Source: Canna indica (lineage: Eukaryota; Streptophyta; Magnoliopsida; Zingiberales; Cannaceae). Taken from it: DNA of 64,000 nt. This document shows positions 46,841-58,669 of this stretch, in pieces. The first letter of the stretch is position 1, and each line of letters opens with the position of its first letter. A program made the position numbers and the translations under genes. The DNA lies in assembly GCA_034359265.1 (NCBI GenBank), contig CP136895.1, positions 6,946,501 to 7,010,500 of the forward strand, written 5' to 3'. The notes under the pieces were generated by a model. That model saw only the letters and a program-made list of their open reading frames with translations, had not been told where the DNA came from and did no database searches.

Positions 46841-47564
46841 CACTACTAGAAACTTCGTCTTCAGCAACGGCTATCAGCGACGGCCGCTCAAGCCGTTGCT
46901 ATTTGCAACGGCATTCTTACGGCCGCTCGAGCCGTTGCAGAAAACTGTATCTGCAACGGCTTTCTAACGAAAAACCGAGGCGTTGCTGATTATTTTAATT
47001 ATCAGCAACGGCTTTCGGACGGAAAGGTGAGTCGTTGCTGATATTTTGATTTTCAGCAACGGCTTTCTAACGGATAAGTGAGCCGTTGCTGATGATAACT
47101 TATCAGCAACGGCGTTCTAACGGGCGAGTGAGCCGTTGCTGATAAGTTTATATAGGGCACCAGTCGCGCCCGACCCTTCTTCCTCCCGCTGCTGCCGTCG
47201 CTCTTGCCGACGCCACTCGCCGCCGCTGCTGCCGACGCCGACGACGCCGACCGCTGCTTCCGACTTGTTCAGGTATGTCTCCTCCCTGCGGTCGGCAGGA
47301 ATCACCCGACCGAAACCCTATTTCTAGGGTTTCGGCCGGCGGCGGTCGGCCGATGGCCGCCGCCGGACCTTCTGCAATGGCCGGACAGTGTGTCCGGCCA
47401 CTGTACGCCGGTGCCGGAGGGTGGACTCCGGCGCCGGAATTTATAATTTATATATATAATTTATATTATGTTATAATTGTTAATTAATTATTTTATAATT
47501 GTTAATTAATTGTTTAGATTAATTATTTAATTTGTTAGATTAATTATTACGGTTTAGATTAATT

Positions 47565-47755
47565 TCGGACGCGCGCCGGAATCGTCCACTTTGGACGCGC
47601 GCCGGAATCGTCCACTTCGGACGCGCGCCGGAATCGTCCACTTCGGACGCGCGCCGGTATCATCCAATTCGGACTCGCGCCGGAATCGTCCACTTCGGAC
47701 TCGCGCCGGAATCATCCACTTCGGACGCGCCCCGAAATCGTCCAATATGGACTCG
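47565..47755. repeat. 27-bp minisatellite (copy B)
   Basis: Seven tandem units with core GGACGCGCGCCGGAATCGTC, at high identity. ORFs on both strands across it are repeat artefacts. Confidence 0.92.
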
Positions 47756-47971
47756 AACTATCTCGAAACATTTAGAAAATAATCATCCTCCGACGAGTTG
47801 ATATGTTTCACGTACGCATCGACGATCGGATATGATTTAGCAAAACCTTAGATTCGTTCGGGAATTGTATGTTCGTGTAAAAAAAGTAGATGATCTTTTA
47901 TACGACGTACAATTCTTGAATTGTCCCTGATTGGACAATTTGGGAATATAGTTATTTGTACTGCACTTACG

Positions 47972-48119
47972 TTTTTATTTTAACTGTTAACTAATTATTC
48001 TAAATTTCGGCAACATCTCTCTTGTTCTCCGATACGCGCCCAGATGATATGCGTATTCGGAGAACTGTAGGGAGATGCTGTCGAAATTTAGAATAATTAG
48101 TTAACAGTTAAAATAAAAA
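47972..48119. repeat. Long inverted repeat upstream of TNP2 (copy B)
   Basis: Arms of about 65 bases pair with few mismatches: TTTATTTTAACTGTTAACTA, TTCTAAATTTCGGCAACATC and TTCTCCGATACGCG on the left face their complements on the right, around a loop of about 11 bases (CCCAGATGATA). It lies about 95 bases before the TNP2 ATG at 48215. Confidence 0.9.
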
Positions 48120-48214
48120 TGTAAGTTTAGTACGAATAACATAAATCCCGAATGGAATAGGACAATCTCACCTAAAGTCATTAACCAAAGAAATTGTCAT
48201 TGATTGACAGAATC

Positions 48215-48987
48215 ATGTCGGCTGATCGAAGTTGGATGTACCGACGTCTTGATCACAGCAAAGAATCATGTCGGCTGATCGAAATTGTCATTTCCCTACT
48301 TGGATTCAGACTTACAGCAAAGATCACAGAGCTGAAATAGATGAAAGAATATTTGAGTTTGTTAGTGGACCGTCGCGACTTGTGTTGTGCTATAGCGGAT
48401 ATTTTGTTAACGGGTATAAATTTCACACACTTGAATATTCATCTACAAAAAAGACGATGAATGCTGGGGTCTGCGTGAAAGGGACAACCTATGTTGAATG
48501 TGATATGGATTTCTATGGACTGTTGGAAGAAGTGATAGAGTTGCACTACTTCGGCTTGAAATCAGTGATCCTATTTAGATGTCATTGGTTCGATACAACA
48601 GAAAGGGGCATGAAAGTTCATCCAAAATACAAACTTGTTGAGGTCAATTACAAATCGAAATTGGCAGCAAATGAGCCTTTTATATTGGCATCACAAGCCG
48701 AACAAGTATATTACGCGAAGTATCCGGCTCGAAATAAAGATAAAGCGGATTGGCGTGTAGTCTGTAAGACAAAAGGTAGAGGAAAAATTGATCCGATAGT
48801 AGGAGAAAATGATCCTCCTGGTTTCTATCAAGAAGATGATCTTGCTGCTGTGGATCGTATTATTCCAATACTCGAGGATGCAGACACAACGTCAATTCAA
48901 TTAGAAGTTGAATATGCTGATGATGACGATCATGAAATTGAGGAAGCTGGAGATGAAGAAGAGGAAGAAGAGGAAGAAGAAGAATAA
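48215..48987 (+). pseudogene. TNP2 remnant: start plus DUF4216 C-terminal part (copy B)
   Basis: The first codons (MSADRSWMYRRLDHS) match TNP2, but a 22-bp segment carrying the start (48209-48230) is repeated at 48262-48283 and joined to the 3' part of the gene. From the second ATG (48268) 239 residues are open: MSADRNCHFPTWIQTY..., then a DUF4216 region (MDFYGLLEEVIELHYF, VILFRCHWFD, AKYPARNKDKADWRVV) and an acidic tail of Asp/Glu. The whole catalytic core is missing. If made, this short protein would keep only the C-terminal accessory domain. Confidence 0.8.
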
Positions 48988-49095
48988 TTCGAAGACTATT
49001 ATTCAGATGATGAAGAATAATTGTAAAGTATATATTTTATTAAATATATCTTTACTATTTATACAATAATCTGATTATATGTCTGTTCGACATAT

Positions 49096-50631
49096 ATGTC
49101 TGGTCGTGGTTATCGACGCAGGAGAGTTTCGGAGTCTCCGATCGGTGAGACTCCAACACTTACTCATGCTGCTGATCCACCTGTTGCTGATCCTCATTCC
49201 GATGATACTGCCGAGGCTAGTACATCCAGACGTAGGCGGCCACGCGGGCCGAACAGGTGGCAGCCTCCACCAGCCACAGAGTCACGTAGATTGATTAGCG
49301 TGATTGGGGAGCGGTAATATATCATGAATTATGAATCATTACAAATTCATTATATCATAATATAATATTAAAATTTATTTTTGTTGTGCAGGTTCGAGCA
49401 AGAAGAAGTGCCGAGGAGCATTTCTTCTACTATTCGACGATACATGCACGGGGCATGGCCTACGTGGTCTCACGTGCCTAGCGAGCACGTCGACATGTTA
49501 TGGTGCGAGTTTGAGGCACGTATTATTATTATTTTTTACATGCATGATGATATATTAATATTGGTTCTGATATTATTATTTTGCAGGCTCGCTATACATG
49601 GGCCGAGGACCAGAGGCCCTTCATTTACGCTGCCTGGGAGGCTATTTCCCGGGCAAGGTACAACGGGCAGCTGGGGCAGGCTCGGTCCCAAGCGATGGCC
49701 CGAGCTGGGACCACTAACATCGCGGAGACTCGGGGATACGGCCCCAGTTGGATTACTCCGGATATATGGGACCAGCTCGTGGGGATATGGTCGACGGATC
49801 GATGGCAGAAGATTTCTCGGAATGCGGCTAGAAATCGCATGTCGGGAGGAGCAGCGCGTCACACCGGCGGCTCTGTTGCATTTGCAGTGCACGCAAACCG
49901 TATGGTAAGTATATCTTTTAATTATATATTTTATTTGTTATTATGTGTACTAATTAATGTATTTGTTTTGTAAATGTAGACGACGGTGTCGGATGACGGG
50001 AGTGTCCAGCGACCCTCCCCGATGGCGGTGTTTGAGCGGACTCACCGTCGAGCACATGGGACGGGGGAGTACATCCACAACCGCGCTGCATACATTATGG
50101 TAATTATATATTTATTTAAATTATTCATTATATATTTATAATTTAAGTTTTATGATAAATATTAAACAAAAAATCAAACTCGAGTAGGAGACCTACAGCC
50201 AGACGGTGGTGCAGCGCGGGGGTACCCCCGAGGACTTTGACGCAGCATCGTGGGTCGAGGCCGCAGGTGGCTGGGACCATGGCCGCGTATATGGCTTCGC
50301 AGATAGTGGTCATGCGCGAGCCGTACTAGGGCCACTTGGGGCACCGACCCCTCCGGTCGCTGGTGAGCGGCCGTCCACCTCTAGATCCAGTTATGATCAT
50401 AGTAACAGAATAAGGACTCTAGAGGAGACGGTCGCGTATCAGACTGAGATGATGGAGCGCCAGAGTCAGATGATGACAGATATACAATCTATGCTACGCA
50501 ACATGTCAGGTCATCCCGAAGCAGGCATCTCTTCGGCATCATCTAATCCGTCATCCTCGAGTCAGTCTACGCCGGTGTACACTCAAGCGCTCCAGACCCC
50601 GCCATATAATCCAGACCATCCTCCATCTTGA
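49096..50631 (+). CDS. CACTA Transposase_24-type protein (tnpA-like), five exons
   Basis: Exons 49096-49313, 49392-49515, 49587-49904, 49980-50099 and 50188-50631 join in frame to 407 residues. The protein starts MSGRGYRRRRVSESP; a Transposase_24 (Ptta/En/Spm) region covers about residues 75-225 (YMHGAWPTWSHV, DIWDQLVGIWSTDRW, NAARNRMSGGAARHTGGS). A later RRGGTPEDFD-like block and a helical Met/Gln-rich segment (RTLEETVAYQTEMMERQ) precede a Ser/Pro/Gln tail. Four introns are short (66-88 bases) and AT-rich. Intron 2 uses GC instead of GT at the donor (GAG|GCACGT); copy C has GTACGT there. No stop interrupts the join. By analogy with En/Spm it may bind the subterminal repeats. It follows the TNP2 remnant. 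Confidence 0.8.
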
Positions 50632-51123
50632 TCGTGAGATTTTTTGTTTGGATATTGAACTTGTTTAACTTATTTTGTTTGGATATTGATACTTCAATTT
50701 TGCATTTGAATTATTTTTATACTATCGTGGATAATTATCAATATAAGTATAATTGTTTTGATGTATATATGTTGGTGTGTTTGTGATGTGTGAATGAATG
50801 TGTATGAGGTGTTTGTGATGTGTGAATGAATGTGTGTATGAGGGTATGAGTGTGTGAGTTATGTATCAGATAATGTATCAATGGAAATTTGAAATTTGAA
50901 ATTTTTCTGTTCCCAGGTATACGTCATCAGCAACGGCTTTCCCACGGCCGTCCGTGGGAAAGCCGTTGTTAAAAGTGTATCGAAAGCCGTTGCTGATGAC
51001 CTACAGCAACGGCTTAGCGACGAAGTTTTACTAACGGCGTTGCTACGGACTCAGCGGCCGTTGCTATTAATGTTATCAGCAACGACTCCGGGTCTGTTGC
51101 AAATCCGTTGCTGATAATAGTTT

Positions 51124-51230
51124 TAGCGACGGCCCGAGCGGCCGTTGCTGATAATGTTTTGAGCGACGGCCCGAGCGGCCGTTGCTGATAATGTTTTGAG
51201 CGACGGCCCGAGCGGCCGTTGCTGATCCGT
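51124..51230. repeat. Three tandem 36-bp units in the CACTA B 3' end
   Basis: GCGACGGCCCGAGCGGCCGT followed by TGCTGATAATGTTTTGA occurs three times, the last joined to GATCCGTTGC. Each unit contains a palindromic core, GGCCCGAGCGGCC. Confidence 0.9.
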
Positions 51231-51357
51231 TGCGAAGTCATCAGCAACGCGACTTTCTGTCACGACGCTATTGCAACGGCTCAGCCGTTGCTGATGCTCT
51301 TCAGCAACGGCTCAGCAACGGTTGATGCCGTTGCTGATGACCATTTTTCTAGTAGTG

Positions 51358-52004
51358 GTTTTAGTAATTTGGTAAATTTGGATTACCCAATTTTTGGTTT
51401 TGCTAAATTCCTCAAATATAATGCTATGATATTAATTCAACCCATTCTTGTTATTGTATTAAAAGGTGCCTGGAAGATTTGATATAATAATTAATCTTTA
51501 ATAAACAAATCTGATTGGATCACGAAGGCACTAATTCATGGTAAATTATAAAGGAGGTCATTGAATAAATATCTAAATTAAATAAAAAGTTGATTACTAA
51601 ATATATTCGACTTTTTTTTAGTTTATCTCAATATATTATTTGTACCAATAAAATACTTTAATTTATATATTATTTTAGTTATATCTTACTGTCAATGAGG
51701 AATTAATTTTGCCCTATGGATGTTGACATGATACCGTTAAAATCAATCATTTATGATGGGACATATTTGGATTTAGAGAATTCTTAAAATAATGATATAT
51801 TATATAATTTAGCCTTTTAAAAACATTTGATGATATACTATTTTTTTAATTTGTTAATTACATTTTAGAGATGTTGACGAGACTATTGATCCATATATCT
51901 CAACGATATCATATCAACATCCAAACAGCGTAATTGACACGTCCAATCATATATCCATCGTCAAGGACGATGATATATGATATGTAATATATTAAAAATT
52001 AAAG
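51358..52004. other. Intergenic DNA
   Basis: No feature supported. Confidence 0.4.
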
Positions 52005-52980
52005 TATGAGTCATTTTCCCGATCCGAAAATTCTCAAAATCTAATACGAAGATGAATAATTCTCAAAATTAAAATTGTGTGAATCGAATACATATTTTTA
52101 ATCAATTAGAAATTTTGATTAAAAATTAAAAAAATGATTTTAATTTATTAAAAAAAATATTCATAATAAAAATAAGGTGTTAGAGTCTAAAAATATATAT
52201 TTTCAAACTTTTTAATGATATAAAAATAAGATGTTAGAGTCTAAAGAATATATTTTCAAACTCTCCAAATCATTAGAGAGTTTTGCACCAAGTCTATAAA
52301 TTTAAATTAAAATTAAAAATTATGAAATATTTTTAATAATAAATATTTTTTTGAACCATGACACATCTTTTATATTTTAAAAAATATTTTATTAATTGAT
52401 TTTTTATAATTATAAAATTATTATAAACTTTGGGCAAAAGTCTCGAATGCATTAGAGATTTTTACCCAAAGTCTATAAAATAAATTTTTAATTAAAAATA
52501 ATAAAATATTTTTTTGTTCAAAATATGTTGATAGACTCTAGAACATTTTTTATATCACATAGTTTTTTAATAAATTAAATTTTATTTTTTATAATTATAA
52601 AATTACTATAAACAAAAGTTTCTAACTCATTAAAGACTTGTGTGCAAAGTCTATAATAGCTTCGTATATTTTAAAAAAAATATTTGAATTCATAAAATAA
52701 TTTTCTAATGATCTAGAAAAATATTTTACATCAAAATATTTTATAATTTTTAATTTAAATTTAAATATTTAGACTTGGTACAAAAGTGTTTAATATATTA
52801 GAGAATTTGAAAAATATATTTTTTATTCTCTAATATCTTATTTTTATCATATTTTTTTTTATAAATTTAAATTATTTTATATATATATATATTTTAATTT
52901 TTGACCTGTTAGAGATTTTGGTCAATGATAAAATGAGTATTCAATTCATTCAATTTCGATTTGAGGAGTTATTTATCTTC
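52005..52980. mobile_element. Foldback element relic (same family as 34022-35078)
   Basis: The left end GATCCGAAAATTCTCAAAAT and the right end (ATTTCGATTTGAGGAGTTA) keep the family pattern with ATAAAATGAGTATTC and GAGATTTTGGTC next to the right end. The interior matches in blocks such as GGGCAAAAGTCTC.AATGCATTAGAGA. It is more decayed than the 34-kb copy. Confidence 0.6.
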
Positions 52981-53335
52981 GGATCCGTCCTTGATCTTCT
53001 TACTTCTGCCTAAGACGGTGTGAAGGGAAAGAGAGCCGCTAAAAAAGGAATCCTGCCTGAGAAACAGAGTAGATGAGAGACTCTGAAAACTTTTGGGATG
53101 ATATCTGAAACTGCATATTAGACTCCTATTTATAATACAGGATGAGAGCCAATTCATGCCTAATTTGGTGGAGAAAAAATCTCCAAGAATTTTGCTGCTC
53201 CGTCTGATTTAATCGGATGGCTGAAATACTTCTTTTGATCCAAAAAATTAACTTGGGTTGATGAAGCCCAATTTCGTAATAAATTCGGATTTAAAATAAT
53301 TTAACCCTCACACAATCTAAATATAGTTTGTTAAG
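52981..53335 (-). mobile_element. Possible copia LTR fragment
   Basis: On the minus strand TATTATAAATAGGAGTC is a good TATA box, followed about 30-160 bases later by CT-rich leader-like text (CAGAGTCTCTCATCTACTCT). This is the usual look of a plant LTR promoter. No TG...CA ends or partner LTR were found. Confidence 0.35.
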
Positions 53336-54300
53336 TACTTCATGCTAGCACCAACTTTAAAAAAAAAAAAAGTTGACGGCCCTTAACTTTCTTAACAATA
53401 CTCATCTTATTTTAATCATATTTTCAAAAGTTGAAAAAGACTTACAAGAATATTGAACTATCAATAAGACAAAAAAAAATAATTTTAGTATTTTTTAACT
53501 AATACTAACATAACACTTTTTTTTATGTATTAACCATGTCACATGATTTACATCAACAAAATTTAAAAAAAGTTCTATTAAGAAAATCAACGCAAGAGAT
53601 ATTAGCATAGTTGGTGACTCGGTATTTACCCTTATTTATTTCATGTACCGATTTATATTTTTGATGAAAAATAAGATATTTTTTGCGCAATTTATTCTTT
53701 AATTAATTAGAATATTTATAAGAGTTAAGAGTGATTTTTCTCGTTGAACTATTAAAAATAAGATAAAAATATTTTTAAATTCTTATTTGATTGATTTTTA
53801 TTTTTAAATAAATGAAAACAGTTGAAAACTACTTTTGAACTATTAGAAATAAATAAAAATACTTCTAAACTTATTTTTTTGATAGATTATTTATCCTTGG
53901 ACAAACAAAAATAGTTAAAAAATATTAGTATTTTTATTCATTTTTAAGGAAAAAAACTTTTTCTACCTTTAGACATGGATAAAAATACTGATATTTTTCA
54001 ATTATTTTTGTTTATCTAAGGATAAAAAAATTTATCAAAAAAAAATTAAGAGTATTTTTATTTATTTCTAATAGTGAGGGTATTTTTTAATTATTTTTAT
54101 TTGTTTAAAGATAAAAATCAATTAAAAAAGAGTTTAAGAGTATTTTTACTCATTTCTAATAGTTCGAGGACAAAAATTATTTTTAACCCGTATATATCTA
54201 AGTATTTTTAAAATAAATAAAAATATATTCTAATATATAAAATAATTTTTTAATACTAAAAATGGAGTTAAAATTGATAGACAAAAGCATGATAAAAATA
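53336..54300. other. AT-rich DNA with a degenerate foldback
   Basis: 53720-54195 holds direct and inverted copies of GAACTATTAGAAATAAATAA and TTTATCC..GGACAAACAAA (for example 53865-53925 against 53990-54080), consistent with an old palindromic MITE. The remainder is simple sequence. Confidence 0.4.
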
Positions 54301-55050
54301 GAAGTGAACCCGGTCCCCCAATATCTGAACCCAAATGATGGGGAGCGGACGTGTTGTCACCGTCACCACATTCCTCTTGCCATCTCCACTACCCTCCAAA
54401 TGCCCACCAACATTCCACCTTAATTAACGTGGTCCTCCATTCCCCCATCCCACGCCGACCGGTCCATCGAACCCGGCCCAGCCCCGACCCACTCCCTCAC
54501 TCGATTAGCTCGCTAGCCTAGTGTGGTCCAACCACGCGCGGACCCAATCATCGCGCTTTTAAGTTTTAATTAATTGGTCCGCTCCAACCCGACTCCGCCA
54601 CGGATGGACCCGAGCCTACTGGTTCGAGTTTGACCCAAGCAGAAACAATTGACTTGGCATGTACCCTTTCATCCTCCCCACGGCACTCCGAAGCACACCA
54701 GTCTTATCTTTTTATAGTATTAATTAATTTGCATCTAATTGAGCTTCCTCCAAGCAGAGAATCCAACAAGAGCTGTGCTTTTTGACTCCGCAGAGGGAAA
54801 GCAATCGGGTTCACAGCTTGGTGTGCAATTAGTGCAAGCCATCACGCTTTTTGAGGCCAGCTTTTGTCGCCTTTTGCGCCCTCTTTCTAATTGTGTGTTT
54901 AATTTTGGTGCATGCAATCGAATTGTGTCTGATGAATTTTGTTTGTTTTTGGGGGGGGAGGAAAAAAGCTGCTGTTGAAAAATCCAAGATTGCAATCTCC
55001 AGAAAAAAGTATCTGAAACACTTGTTTTTTAGCTGATTATTCATTATTAT
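54301..55050. other. GC-richer single-copy-looking stretch without a gene call
   Basis: The base composition rises, with host-like text (CCGACCGGTCCATCG, CCACGCGCGGACCC). ORFs of 60-86 codons on both strands around 54735-55044 carry no domain. It could be a promoter or a non-coding transcript; nothing decides it. Confidence 0.3.
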
Positions 55051-55334
55051 ATATATGCGCTGAAGTACTGCTCATATAAGACATTTCAATCATGTATGGT
55101 GATCAAATTGAATTTAATCAAACCTATTATTTGATGATTGAGATGGTCTCTCTCTTTGTTGTTTTAATCATCACTCGCTTCATATTTGATTGTTGAATTT
55201 GGCATTTTTATTAAATATTACAGCGAATTCCCTAAATCAGGAAGAAGAAAAAACTTTTATTCTCGAATCCCGAATCCTATTCACTTTTTTCCTAAATCAG
55301 ATAGTAATATTCATATAATCATATTATCATCTGC

Positions 55335-55640
55335 AGACTATTTTTAATTATTTCGATCAATTTTAAATAAATTCATAAAATTCACCTTAAATTCATAATA
55401 AAATTATTAAAAAATTATTATTCATCCTAACTTGCATCAATAAAATAAGTTTTTTAAAATTGAAAATTAATTTTTTTTTTTCATCATTTTTAATTGGTTC
55501 GACTAATTTTAAATATGTTTAAAAAATTCATCATAAAATCATAAAAAAAATATTATTCATAGGTAAATTACTTTCATAACTTATATCAATAAAATAAGTT
55601 TTTAGAATTGAAAATTAATTTTTTTTCATCATTTTCAACT
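55335..55640. repeat. Diverged tandem duplication of about 140 bp
   Basis: TAAAATTGAAAATTAATTTTTTT ends both units, each preceded by ATCAATAAAATAAGTTTTT and by AATTCATAAAATTCA-type text. Confidence 0.6.
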
Positions 55641-57285
55641 GAACACAACCCGAGAACAACCCTATGCATATGTCATCAATGGACAAAGACAACATACTCC
55701 GTCTTGAATGTTGACAATCGAGGATAATCCGGGATAATCTGCCAATGGAATCAATAACTCATGACAAAGATAAATACCTCACCCTAGTATCTCTTTTTGC
55801 TAGCATGATTTTTATTTGTGTTGCAAATGACTTAAAGGAATAGAAAAACATTGAACATTATTTGGTTCATGCAAAAAATGATTGCATGTTGCCAAAGATG
55901 ACTACGCCATCATTGATGGACTAAATTGCGGGATCAAGTTATTTCAAAATTTGATACCAAATAAGTTTTTTTATTCGTTAATATAAAATATGATCATTTT
56001 TTTTTTGTTAACCTCGTGTGATGGACCAGTTTTTAAATTATTTATTCCAAAAAAATCAATCCCAGCACTTTGATCTTAATCAAAGTGTGCTTAAACGCCC
56101 AAAGATTTCCTCCTTATAATAATACTAAGTGGATATCTTTATCCGGCAAAGAAAGGGTGTTAACTTTCAGCTGGCTAATCCAATCCTACTTTGACCAGAT
56201 AAGACGAAGCACTTGAATCCAATTCCTGCACGGGTTTGTAGTGCCCATGCCATTACCCATTAAATTACAATCTAATCTAATGGGGGTTGTTATATATAAT
56301 ATATAATTACTTTAAATTAATCATTAATTATTATTATTATTATTTAATGAAGTATATTAGTCTATAACTCATAGCATAGACCGGTGAATGTGATGATATA
56401 ATAACACAACAGTGAAAATGATTGATAACTGTTTTGATCAATTAATTACCATAAAATAAGACGATAATTAGTCGTGGCATTTGAACATGATTGCTTTGCA
56501 AAAAGGAGCTTTAGCTACGTATTTTTTTATTTTATTTTTTTAAAAAATATAATAGATGATTGTATTAAATTTTAAATTTTAAATTTTTTAAAAATATACG
56601 AGATATTATCACCGTTATCACAATTGACATTTTAACTATAAATTAAATAACAATTAATTAGCCAAGATACGATCATGTATATATAAATTAATAAATATTG
56701 TGGGTATATAACTATATATACATGTATAGTGCATGGCATGCGTGGTCGAATTTGTATTTAGACATAGGTAGTTGTAATTAAAGGTGTAGAAAAGGTGCTT
56801 GGCTAAATGTAGCTGCACTTTCTGCAAATTAATGAAATGGAAACAAAAAACAAAAAACAAAAAACAAAAAGCGATGGAGAAGCACTTTTGAAGTCATTGA
56901 CCTCAGTGTGAAGAGGTAGGCATGATGAGAGAGGGAACATTTTATAAAGCTCGAGGAGACAAAATTATAGGGTTTGATGCCAAGAATAATGGGAACAGCT
57001 TTGTGTTTTGCTGTTGGACCACATTAATTTAATTACTTGCTGTCTTCTTCCACCTTCACCCTGCTTGCCTTGAACCGGACCGGTTCTAGCTAATTGTTAA
57101 TTCATCCACATCCTAATTTTATTTTTAAGCTAGAGATTTTAGCTCAATTTCAGACAATAATTAATTAGTTTATATATAAATTATACAGTTTGAGTCGATA
57201 TAATTTTGTGTTCAGATCATGAAAATGGGTTCGATCATATTTTGAGTTCGGATGATGGAAATGAGTTCCATCGATCGGGTTTGAG

Positions 57286-57287
<2 letters not shown>
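55641..57287. other. Intergenic DNA
   Basis: No gene recognised. 56880-57110 is less AT-rich (TGAACCGGACCGGTTC palindrome at about 57071-57086) but shows no coding text. An AAAAAC repeat lies at about 56844-56870. Confidence 0.4.

Positions 57288-57347
<60 letters not shown>
57288..57347. repeat. (AT)30 microsatellite
   Basis: An uninterrupted AT run of about 60 bases. The Tyr-Ile ORF across it is meaningless. Confidence 0.95.
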
Positions 57348-57351
<4 letters not shown>

Positions 57352-58669
57352 TCCATAAATTTTTAGATCACATAATTTATACCCAAAACTAAAATGGACA
57401 CACAAATATTAGAATAGCCACTACAAAGAAATTTTTTTGACGCCGATTAGATGCCTAAATTAAAATTTAAACTTTTTTAAATTCAATCAAATAGGAGTCG
57501 AAAGGAAATAGTAAAAGAAATATGAACGTTTATGACATATGTGTTGATACCAATATTCTAAATTAAAAAATATATCAACGCATGTGAGCGAATATCAATA
57601 ATATAAAATTTAAAAAAAGTTCCGCATCAATTAAATATTGTGTTGGCTAAAGTTGAAATAGATATATTAATCCAAATTGACCAGTTAAAGAAGGATTTGA
57701 TGAGTTATTTGCAAAAAAAATATCCATTGGCATAAATAATAAATCTCTTTATTCGTATGGCATCCATTAACATTATTTTCGGTATGCAACACTTAAAATA
57801 TAATATATATTTTTATAAGTTTTATTCTTAATTATATTTAAATTAAAATTTTCAAAGAAATCAACCTATCATTCCCAAGATTAATAAAATGAATATTTAA
57901 GTATAAATTTCTCAAGTATAAGTTATAACTATAATCCAATATGATATGTCAACTATACAAAGGACATTTTTATGTATTATTATCTAGTGAGGGATAAGTC
58001 AGAATTATCACCCCTAGTTAATAAATAAATTTAATAAAATTATATCAATAAAATAATAATTATGAAATTAGCTGGCATTCAAACCAAGAAAAGAAACCCT
58101 AGAATATTCCTGAGAGTAGGCTCTCAATCATATGTCCACAATTATATGATTGGATTACCAAGAAAACTATAAATATATATATGTACATCACAACTGGGTG
58201 GTCCTAAATAAAAGTCAAAAGCTGGTGACTCCCTGTTGTGGGGTTGTAGCTGGGTTTCTTTGTTTTTACCACCATTATTACCAACTTTGCAATTAATTAG
58301 TCCATTGGAAATATATATAGTTAATTAATTTATGGATTTATTTCATTTTTGTTCATTTAGTTTCATTTAATTTTATTGTATACTTCAACTTGTAAAGAAA
58401 ATTCAAATTAATTTTTATATTTTTTTATTTTATTTTATTCTTGTCCTTCTATTTTATTGTCCTTAATCAATTTAGTTGGACAAAAACTCACGTATAATGT
58501 GTATTTTCTAAAATAATCGAGAATTTTAGAAATAAAATTGTCAATTTTATTATCGCTATTAATAAAATTCAATTCCCTTTTCATCATTTTATCTAAAAAG
58601 AATTGATAAATAATAATATTTCATTTACTATCGATTAAGAAATTGAAAAATTATGAATAAATATGATAA
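57348..58669. other. AT-rich intergenic DNA
   Basis: Nothing supported. Confidence 0.4.

Larger units (their letters stand above)
46841..51357 (+). mobile_element. CACTA transposon, copy B
   Basis: It starts CACTACTAGAAAC and ends TTTTCTAGTAGTG, flanked by the 3-bp duplication GTT (46838-46840, 51358-51360). In order it contains: a 5' subterminal array of CAGCAACGGC motifs (46861-47145), a GC-rich leader, a minisatellite, a long hairpin, a gutted TNP2, an intact-looking Transposase_24-type gene and a 3' subterminal array (50926-51345). It is the best-ordered of the three family copies here and shows the original gene order. Loss of the TNP2 core makes it non-autonomous. Confidence 0.93.

Noticed and set aside
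46861..47145. CRISPR-like regular repeats
   Set aside because: The CAGCAACGGC arrays occur in both orientations at uneven spacing at the ends of CACTA elements in plant DNA; they are transposon subterminal repeats.
47554..47782. Arg-rich ORFs on both strands
   Set aside because: They translate the 27-bp minisatellite.
56850..57060. Possible microRNA precursor (GATGGAGAAGCAC)
   Set aside because: The match to miR164 stops after a few bases and no hairpin partner was found.
57165..57356. Tyr-Ile repeat ORF
   Set aside because: It is the AT microsatellite.
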